From Carallia brachiata (lineage: Eukaryota; Streptophyta; Magnoliopsida; Malpighiales; Rhizophoraceae), in NCBI GenBank assembly GCA_021464245.1, contig JADCRB010000018.1, forward strand, positions 2,404,015 to 2,468,014: 64,000 nucleotides of DNA, given 5' to 3'. The translations under genes were made by a program, and so were the position numbers. The stretch's first letter is position 1. Each line of letters begins with the position of its first letter. The notes under the pieces were generated by a model that was not told where the DNA came from, did no database searches, and saw only the letters and a program-made list of their open reading frames with translations. Positions 56,252 to 64,000 of this stretch are shown here, in pieces.

Positions 56252-59101
56252 TCACATTTTGACAACAGGGATGTGAGAGATTTTGGACCAATCTTCTCCC
56301 TTCTCCTTGTTGTACCGTTCTTGCAGACGATCGTTTCTTTCAAATACCAGTGTATGAAGCATTGTATTTTGCAGAATATAATCTGGCAGTGCCTTCAAGT
56401 TGTGGCAATCCCGGATTTCCAAAGAGCGAAGGGATGGCATTATTGTGATAGAAGGAGGTTTGGTAGTGCCATCATTATAATTATTATAATAATCATCCCA
56501 CTCTTCCCAGCTACGCATCGAACGGAATATGAGTGTTGTCAATTTGGGGAAAGCAACAACTACGGGAGAAGAAGAAGAAGAAGAAGATAAAGATGGTGCT
56601 GATATCTCGCTCATTCTGTCACCAATTTGAGGAGTTTCTATTCCTAAAAGCTCAACCCCCACTTTTTTAACACCCCTCATTTCCCACATGAGAAGAGTTT
56701 TAAGGGATGACAGCTTACCCAATGAAGGCAAGTGCTCGCACAACAAACAATTAGATAACTGAATATTCGTCAGATTCATTAATGACATCATCCAACCAGG
56801 AAAGGTAGTACCTTTATAGTAGTTTATACCAAGAATCTCCAAGTTTGGAGATGGCTCCAATGCTTCTAACAAATGCTCTTCTGCTTCTCTTCCTTCTCCT
56901 CCTTCTTCTTCTCTTCTGGACTCTGATTGAAAAAAAAGAAACAAACTAGTGATGTGTTCCTTTTTCTTGAGCTCTGCTTCCTTAGCCTCGCCCACTTGAC
57001 GGCTATGTGCTCCCAAATTCATTATCACAAGCTTTCCCCGAAGTTGGTTCAGGTTCTTCAAATCAGCAAGAGAAAATTTATCCCCATGATCACACCCAAC
57101 ATTAATCATCTCCAATGTCCTTAGACCAGTTAATCTTGCAATTGCTTTTGGCAACCTACTAGGGCCAGCGATATTATGGAGATGCCTCAAGTTAATTAGT
57201 TTTCCAATCTGCAGAGGCAACTCCAATTCATCACTGCACCCACAAACATCTAAGGTCTGCAAATTATGTAGTTCACATATCATTTCAGGCAATTGCTTCA
57301 AATGATAATTGTGAGACAAATCAAGCCACCTCAAATGCACCAATTTACCGATGGAGGAAGGGATCTCTTTAAAGTCACCGTCTCTGAGGCTCAACGATCT
57401 TACATGTGTTAATTCACCGAATAAATTTGATAACTCTTCTGTTGTGGGCTGCAACCACAATAAAAGGCTTCGCTTTTTTTGGAAACCGCACGAGATATTA
57501 AGATATGGCTCTCGTGTTGGAAGATGTAAATGACGCACTTTTTTGATTAATTCTTCTGAGTCGTTGACCTGCGCACTATGACATTCATTTTGTGCAACAA
57601 TTTGGGCTAAATCATGCACTATATCATGCATTTTACAGCTTCTGATGCTCTGATCATCGAATTCATCTGTTTGGAAATCTTGAAAAAAAGAACGTATTGC
57701 TAAATTTTGGAAATAATATTCTCCAATGACCTCTAAGTCATGAATTTGCCTTTGTTTGAGATAACCTTGAGCCATCCACAATTTTATCAATTGTTTCTTT
57801 TCAATCTCACAATCCTTTGGGAAGATAGCACAGTACGAGAAACATCGTTTTAATGTTGGGGACAGATCATAATAACTCAACCATAGAGAGGCAAAAACAT
57901 CTCTCTGAGCTTCCTCTAAGTCCCACATATCACTCCCTAAAATACTTTGCCACTCCTCTTTGGTTTTTCTAAACCGCAAAGTGCCCCCAAGAACCTTTGC
58001 AGTAAGGGGCAAACCTCTACACCTTTTTGATATTTCTCTACCAATCTTTTCTAAATTTTTGCATTCTGTCTCACTCCTCCCAAAAAATGCTATTTTACTT
58101 ATAATCAACCAGCATTCTTTGTCAGATAAAATTCCTACTTTCAAAATGTCAAGTTTGAACAACCCATGATTGAAGCAACATTCTCTTTACGTGTGGTTAC
58201 CAAAACTTTACTTCCTGGTAAACCATACCTTAGAGATTGTTTTAACCGATCCCACTTTCTAGGATTTTCTTCCCATATATCGTCCAAAACAAGAAGAAAT
58301 TTTGTTCCCACAACAGATTCCCCTATTTTTTCTAGCAAGCTTTGCAATTGCCTAACTTCTGGAGTTTGACCTATAAGAGATTCATAAATTGCCTCAGCAA
58401 CTCTTCTCTCATCGAAAGGGTCTGAGACACATATCCAAATTTTCTTATCAAAATGTGCCTTTATCCTATCATGATTAAAGGCCGATCCCTCCAATCCCTG
58501 TTACAGAGAGAACACGGAGGTCTGGCCTGTCACCTTCACTCAGCAACATATTTATTAATACGTTTTTTTCCTCCTCCCTGCCCTTCACCTCTATTATGTC
58601 AATCATAGAGGTGGTCATAGGTCTCTCAATTGGTTGGTTTCCTTCTTTTGAAACAAAATTGTAGCGTTCTGTCTCTTGAGCTATAAGGTCTAACTTCCCA
58701 TTCAGCTCTTTGATCTTGTTAGCGATGTCATATCGCAGACCAACTTGTTTACAACAAAAGCAAGAGGACCGTAAGAAGGAGCATACCTTCCTCTTTTGCT
58801 TCAGATCCTGTCCATCTCTAGGTATGCTTTGTGAGCTGAGAATTGCGGCTTCCCAATCGTCCAGCACGTCCTCAATGTCATAAGCGACATCTTTGAGCTT
58901 CTCCAGCCAGTCTCTGACGGCGGCCTCCTTCACTTGCCTTCTCTCTGCATCAGCGAGCGCAGCTTGAATGGCAGTGAGATTGCTTTTCAACTTCGCTACT
59001 TCTTGTTCAACACCCACTACAAGCCTCACCTCTTGTTCAAGCTCACGAAACAAGATGGAGCCAAGCTGCTCCACCACTAGTGAAACAAGTGCCTCAGCCA
59101 T
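56252..59101 (-). pseudogene. CC-NBS-LRR gene A', P-loop deleted
   Basis: Near-identical duplicate of A. From 58162 to 56252 it is one open frame of 636 residues covering the ARC part (GLPL, RNBS-D), MHDIVHDLA, the LRRs and the normal end EDWSKISHIPVV. Upstream it is broken twice. A 23-bp deletion after GGC (corresponding to 39759-39781 in A) removes the lysine and threonines of the P-loop GKTTLAQF and shifts the frame to an immediate stop. One A is also missing in the AAAG run at about 58151. The coiled coil and EDVID part (59101-58475) are intact. Without a P-loop the NB-ARC cannot bind nucleotide, so a functional full receptor is unlikely. The damage is complementary to A, whose N-terminal half is intact and C-terminal half broken. 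Confidence 0.92.
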
Positions 59102-59773
59102 TAGTATATTGACAACAAAGAGTAGGAAATTGATGGCTTAGAGTAATTGAAAGCTAAAATATGATATGGATAAGTAGTGTTTCTTCTGCTTCGGTTGTGT
59201 CTGACGAGGCTATCTGTGTTCCCTTAAATAGGATAATGATGCTTACCAAAGAAACGAAATCATCAACAACTGTTAATGCGACTTTTTAATGTTAGTGGTA
59301 AGCAAAGTATCCATAAAAGGACAATATGGTTCCTTGCTTCCACAATAATTGTGGAATCCGTGCTTTTGCTTTGGCTAAAGGTAAAGCGTGATTTGATAAT
59401 GTTTGGGACTTTTAGCATATAGGTTATTAGCACAGATATACCTTCCTTAGCGTAATTGCAAAGGGCATTCTAAATTCTTCATCTAACAAATCAACAACAT
59501 ATACCTTCCTTGGCGTAATTGCATTATTATTTATTGCAGGTAAAATGTTACTTCTGATGAATTATACCTTCCTTTTTGAATTTATCATATTTCACATTAT
59601 TTTTAGAAATCTGGCATCAAATTCGGTCTACACCGATGTAAAAGTGTATGAAAAAAGGAAGAGGCACATTTTTTGTAGTTTACAACGGCAAACATATCCT
59701 CGGATGAAATAATTGTGGACCTTATATAACCAGCTTTTTTTTTTAAAATTTTTTCCAAGAAAAAGGTAGCACC
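59102..59773 (-). promoter_or_regulatory. Upstream region of NLR A'
   Basis: Nearly identical to 40401-41071, including the conserved block and the TATA-like CTATTTAAG site. Confidence 0.45.
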
Positions 59774-60478
59774 ATGGAAGAATTACTTGTTGAGGGGTTA
59801 TCAAGGCTGAAAGGCAAATTTGTCAAGGCCAAGTTAAAAGGAAGGTGCTTACTAGTTTTACTCAAACTAATTAAAAATTTTCTTAAAGGAATAGTCCAAT
59901 TTTATTGGATTAATTTGCCCATAATTCAACGAAATATGGTTGCTTATTTTCACGTTTCAAACTTTTTGTTTTGTTTTGTTTTTTTTTTTGGGGGGTATTG
60001 AATGAGTGTGAAATTTGAATATCAAACTTCACTCATAGTTAAATCTCTCTTGTAACAAAAAAAAAAAAAAAAAAAAAAGGTAAACAAGCTTGGCGTCTCA
60101 CTCACCATTGCACCCAATTTTCCTAGCTCCTCTGAAATCATTGTCCTAGAGCTGATGGCAATTCGGTTGGGGGTTCAGCTTGTGAAGTCTTTATGCCTGC
60201 GTGATATTGTAATGGAATATGAGTGCCTTCCTGCAATTCAAGCCGTTCAAGGAGTATTGGGCCAAGCATTGTCTCTCAACTTGCAGCGGATGTAATTTGT
60301 TGTGTGCTCTGTGTTCCAGCATGTTAGCTTTCGTTTTGTACGTCGAGAGGGCAATTTTGTTGCTCACTTTTTGGCTAAATCCTCTACTTTGGTAGCCAAC
60401 GAATTAGTATGGTCTGGTCTTGTCCCACCACTGTTTGCTTCTCTTGCTAGAACGTGAAATATGGAAGGCTGTTTAATG
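59774..60478 (+). mobile_element. Decayed LINE remnant (copy 2)
   Basis: Duplicate of 41072-41790 with a shorter A run and a few small indels near its end. Same RNase H-like tail and ORF1-like start. Confidence 0.58.
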
Positions 60479-60858
60479 GAATGGTTTTTTTTTTTTTTCT
60501 GATAAAAAAAATTATAAAGATTGATGTATGAGATGATTTCTGTTAAACTAAATGTTAAAATTTAGTATGTGATTTATACTTTTCTTACCCAGCGATTTAA
60601 GTTTTAGGTTGATTGGTTTTTTTGAATGGGTCTCATAACCTTTGTAACTAGCTAATGAATTCAAATTGTGCTCTCTCCTTCCTGACATTTAATTATGATT
60701 TTGCTCGGAGAGTCTACTCCGAAGAATTGGGGTAATTTCATTTCTAAGCTATTTGATGGATTTTGATCAAAAATTCAATTAGTCCATGAATTAAAAGAAA
60801 TTTAAGAAGTCATGATTGATCTATGTTTGTCTAAAAAGAAGGAAAAGAGAAAATAGAA

Positions 60859-61010
60859 AGAGGTTGAGCATTTGTTTTAGTAGTTGAGGAGAATGTCCCT
60901 CAACTATGAGGTGTAGGGTTCAACTTCTACTAACCTCATTTTCCCCTTTGCTTATATACCCAACAGGCAATAGGGCTCCTCGTAAACAAAAAAGAAAGAG
61001 AAAAAGAACA
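60859..61010 (+). mobile_element. Possible tRNA-derived SINE (copy 2)
   Basis: Duplicate of 42170-42320; same degenerate A- and B-box-like sequences and A-rich end. Confidence 0.28.
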
Positions 61011-62297
61011 TATCAAATTGAAACACTCAAAACATTTCTCTCCCAATTCATTTGCACCAAACCCCATGATTTATAATTAAACTCCATGGAACTGAAGAGT
61101 TGATGGGCAAAATCGGTAATTAAAATAGATGAGGCAGCAATCTAATTTCCGGCATCCACAACATAGTCCAAACACGACATATCAAAACAATAGAGAAAAA
61201 CTTGATAATGATATGAACAATGATCAATTGCTGAGCAGTAAACGAATTTTGAGTTTAAAAAAAGGAATCAAAACTCAATTCCTCCTTGGGAAGATTAAAG
61301 CTACCGTGAAAAACTGATAATCTTCATCACAAGCAACTATTCATGCAAAGTTGATGCAAGTGGTAAGCAGCAAAGTATCAATAAAAGCACAATGTGGTTC
61401 CTTACTTCCCTAATCACTGTGGAATCCTATCTTTTGCTTTGACAAGAGCAAAAGTATAATTCAATATTTGGTACCTTTTGGCATATAAACTATAGCAGAT
61501 TCCTTCCTTATGGGACATTCTAATCCTGTGGGTAACAAATGTGCTCACAAAACTTCTCTGGTTATTGGGTCCGAAGAGGATCAGATTTACTCAGCCTTAC
61601 TTTTATTTTTTATACTCTACATAATTACTTCACCAAATATAATTCATAATGTAGACATGTGACACACTGACGAGTGAATTAATTTCATTATATGAGCTTT
61701 CCAGGTGTTTAGGCTGTTGTAGGGCAGTGTAAATGATCATCTTCCTTTAGAACTTGGGAGCAGCTTCTTTAGCGAAGAAGCGTACTGAAACTGCAAGCTT
61801 ATGCCGCAAAAATGACTCGACTGCCATAGAGCTCCTCCACATGGACCAAAGGAGAAAATTCAAAATTAGCTAGAAGCCCTAAAAGAAAAACTATGAAATA
61901 AATACTGATTGTTTACTTGTAGATGTCGTAAAGGCCGATCAGCACCAAATATTTTGCTTGAAGTCTGACTCAACTCAACTGGCATTGACTAGAAAATTAA
62001 TGAACCTTAATTAATCTGAAACACTATACACAAAATTAATCTCAGCAGGGAATCACTTGAAACTTAATTGGCCTAAAAATTGTTTAATCTGAAACCCAAA
62101 TAATTCATATATGGAATATTCGAAATTTGAATTACTTAAACTTAAAAGTCCAAAAGTTTCTAAAATTTACTATATTCAAACCCATGAATCCGAAATAGGA
62201 GTTATACTTTTCTTTTCTTCTTGAAACTCTGTATACTAGCGACAGACTCGAAATATAATGTATTGGAAACCCAGATCATCTGACAATAGAAATATTC
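61011..62297. other. Intergenic DNA of copy 2 with orphan NLR upstream block
   Basis: Duplicate of 42321-43607, including the orphan block at about 61365-61550. No gene seen. Confidence 0.45.
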
Positions 62298-62702
62298 TTG
62301 CATATGACCGAGACACGAAAACAACACAATCCAATCCAACCTGATTTGCCACGTCAATTTACACATTTCCAAAATAATCAGTGCGGTAGAGAAAGTAAAC
62401 GCAAATGTGCAAGGTTGCTCAACGGGAAAGACATCAAATGGTCACGTATTGGATTCCCAATTCTACTTAAAGTAAAAGAGGAGAAACAAAAATCATTTTG
62501 GGAAAGGGCTTCGTTATATCATATGTACACGAGTTGTTTTACACATATTAGAAGCAAGATTAATAGATGGATTGAGTATAAATTTGTATTTATCATCACT
62601 AATTACAATGTTGAATTACTGCGAATAAACAGTGACGATGGTTACAATATGATTTTTTGTGCTTCTATGGGCTTCAGAAAATTGTATCCATATTTCGGTT
62701 AA
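62298..62702 (+). pseudogene. Hypothetical reading frame, frameshifted copy
   Basis: Duplicate of 43608-44027. Two bases are missing at about 62654, so the conserved C-terminus is replaced and the frame ends early. This argues against a maintained protein. Confidence 0.2.
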
Positions 62703-63223
62703 CCAAAACTTTTGATCTGGTATCGAGTTTCAATTTAACTTTAAGCTGATGACCAAGAGTTTAGGAATAATCAAAATTAATTTCAACTAGCAAGTAGTGA
62801 CCATGATTTGATCAAATGACAACTCGCATATGCCTATTTAGTCAAAAACTTGAAACAATCAAATGCATTCCTTCACCTGAGAGATTAAATAATTTCAGAA
62901 TCTTCATCATAAGATGATTCTTTTTTTTTATTAAGAAAGTTATTTAGTCATGCGCTGTATAACAGTAAAACTCTTTTTCATAAATTTTACATTTTTGAAG
63001 CATGGTGAAAGCTGAAAAAGGATAAGAAGAAACAAAAAGGGCTAAATATAAACAAGAAAAGTAAGGGGAATATCCATAAAACAATGACAAAGAAGTAGTT
63101 TACATACATAGAAGATAAACTAAAAGACAAATAGGAAGTAGGAAAATCGCTTCTTCGACTGCTCCATGTGTGTGTGTGTGTGTTTTTTTTTTCATAGCCT
63201 TGCAACCTCAGGCCACAGAAGAC

Positions 63224-63373
63224 TCAATCGGATTTGAGGAATTCAATCTCGGCCGTCAATTTGGTAATCTGATCCTTAAATTTGTCCATACTCCTCCTGC
63301 GGCTGCTGCTGGCTGCCTGCTGATCCGCATCATCGAAGGAGCTCTCCTTGGCCCTCCGATCATTGTCCTTCAT
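63224..63373 (-). CDS. Conserved 49-residue micro-ORF downstream of NLR B'
   Basis: Intact duplicate of 44533-44682 with one glutamate-to-lysine change (GAG to AAG) near residue 9. Confidence 0.33.
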   Translation of the reverse strand: MKDNDRRAKESSFDDADQQAASSSRRRSMDKFKDQITKLTAEIEFLKSD

Positions 63374-63640
63374 TGATAATGGTGCCATCTGCGATTGCTA
63401 AACTCAAAAAACTTTCAATCAATAAATCAATCAAAGAGAAAAGAAGACCGATTTACTCGCTGCACTCAAAGGTAGAGTGGGGCAATAAATTAGTTCGGCT
63501 TGCCCCAAGGGAAAGAAGGTGCGAGAAATAATTAACAAAGAAGAAGTAGAAGGGAAAGAAGAAGAGGAAGAAGAAAGAGGGATATGAAATGAATACCCGG
63601 GCGGCGATGGCGGTAGTGGCTGCGGCAGGAAGCAAGAATA

Positions 63641-64000
63641 TCAGTGTAATATTGTGACATGAGGGATGTGAGAGATTTTGGACCAATCTTCTCCCTTCTC
63701 CTTGTTGTGGCGCTCTTCAGAAGATGCTTCCATCAATTACTAGTGTTTGAAGCATTGTATTTTGCAGAATATAATCTAGCAGTGCCTTTAAGTGTCGACA
63801 CTCATAAATTTCCAAAGAGCGAAGAGATGGCATTATTATAATGGAAGGAGGCTTGGTAGTGCCATAATTATAATTATAATAATCATCCCACTCTTGCCAG
63901 CTATGCATCGAAGTGAATGCAAGTTTGTCAATTTGGGGAAAGCAACAACATCTATTGGTGAAGAAGAAGAAGATGATGATGAAGATGGTGCTGATATCTC
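63641..64000 (-). pseudogene. CC-NBS-LRR pseudogene B', 3' end only
   Basis: C-terminal LRR part of the duplicate of B (starts SWQEWDDYYNYNYGTTKPPS in one frame), cut by the window edge. Relative to B it lacks one T near 63717, an additional frame difference. Presumably as degraded as B further on. Confidence 0.8.

Larger units (their letters stand above)
52669..64000. repeat. Tandem duplication, copy 2 (NLR A', B'; runs off the window)
   Basis: Collinear with 34212 to about 45310. Nearly identical over the NLR part, more diverged over the first 2.4 kb. Copy-specific changes include the solo LTR (53669-53876), the 23-bp P-loop deletion in A' and small indels. The right end is outside the window. 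Confidence 0.92.

Noticed and set aside
56101..56343. 80-residue hydrophobic minus-strand frame after NLR A' (and its duplicate after A at 37383-37625)
   Set aside because: An alternate frame across the NLR C-terminus and a pyrimidine-rich probable intron; the leucine/proline/phenylalanine richness reflects CT-rich DNA, not a membrane protein.
1..64000. CRISPR arrays, operons, ribosome binding sites
   Set aside because: The DNA is plant nuclear; no spaced short direct repeats of CRISPR type and no prokaryotic gene organisation were seen.

Overview
This is nuclear DNA from a flowering plant. The evidence is genes split by GT..AG introns, AT-rich intergenic DNA, Copia, LINE and MITE debris, and plant-only families (TOPLESS corepressor, P-class PPR, WUSCHEL-type homeobox, CC-NBS-LRR). 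Protein flavour suggests a woody eudicot, possibly a rosid; I cannot name the species. No rRNA, tRNA or CRISPR array was seen.

Layout. 1-20.2 kb is a gene-poor AT-rich desert. It holds a 380-bp foldback MITE (579-957), a TIR-bounded repeat (13933-14466), a 167-bp MITE (14986-15152), a GC-rich island with a 27-bp duplication (15157-15500) and a three-unit tandem array of about 377 bp (18180-19320). 20.2-29.4 kb is a 25-coding-exon TOPLESS/TPR1-type corepressor gene on +, with a 5'-UTR intron. 32.0-33.5 kb is an intronless mitochondrial-type PPR gene on -. From 34,212 to the window end lies a recent tandem duplication with a period of about 18.46 kb. Each unit carries two CC-NBS-LRR genes on - (A and B). 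In the window these are A (37.5-40.4 kb), B (45.0-47.8 kb), A' (56.3-59.1 kb) and the start of B' (63.6 kb to the edge). Between B and the duplication junction sit a gutted Copia element (48.3-51.3 kb) and a small WUSCHEL-like homeobox gene (51.6-52.2 kb, -).

History. An older duplication of about 8.7 kb made A and B, and a younger 18.46-kb duplication made A'/B'. The younger junction contains a 45-bp insert identical to part of the last intron of the TOPLESS gene 24 kb upstream. A 208-bp solo LTR with a 5-bp target-site duplication entered copy 2 after the duplication. Copies 1 and 2 differ by several percent up to about 36.4 kb and are almost identical beyond, which suggests later homogenisation of the NLR part.

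Function. TOPLESS is the corepressor recruited by EAR motifs and by the WUS-box of WUSCHEL proteins. The small homeobox gene in the NLR cluster encodes both a WUS-box and an LxLxL EAR motif, so two potential interaction partners lie about 23 kb apart. As sequenced, many genes carry one-base losses: TOPLESS two, PPR two, NLR A three sites. Several fall in homopolymers, so base-level assembly error must be excluded before any is called a pseudogene. The 23-bp loss of the P-loop in A' and the many in-frame stops in B look like real damage. A 49-52-codon reading frame lies just downstream of each NLR copy and is intact in three of four.
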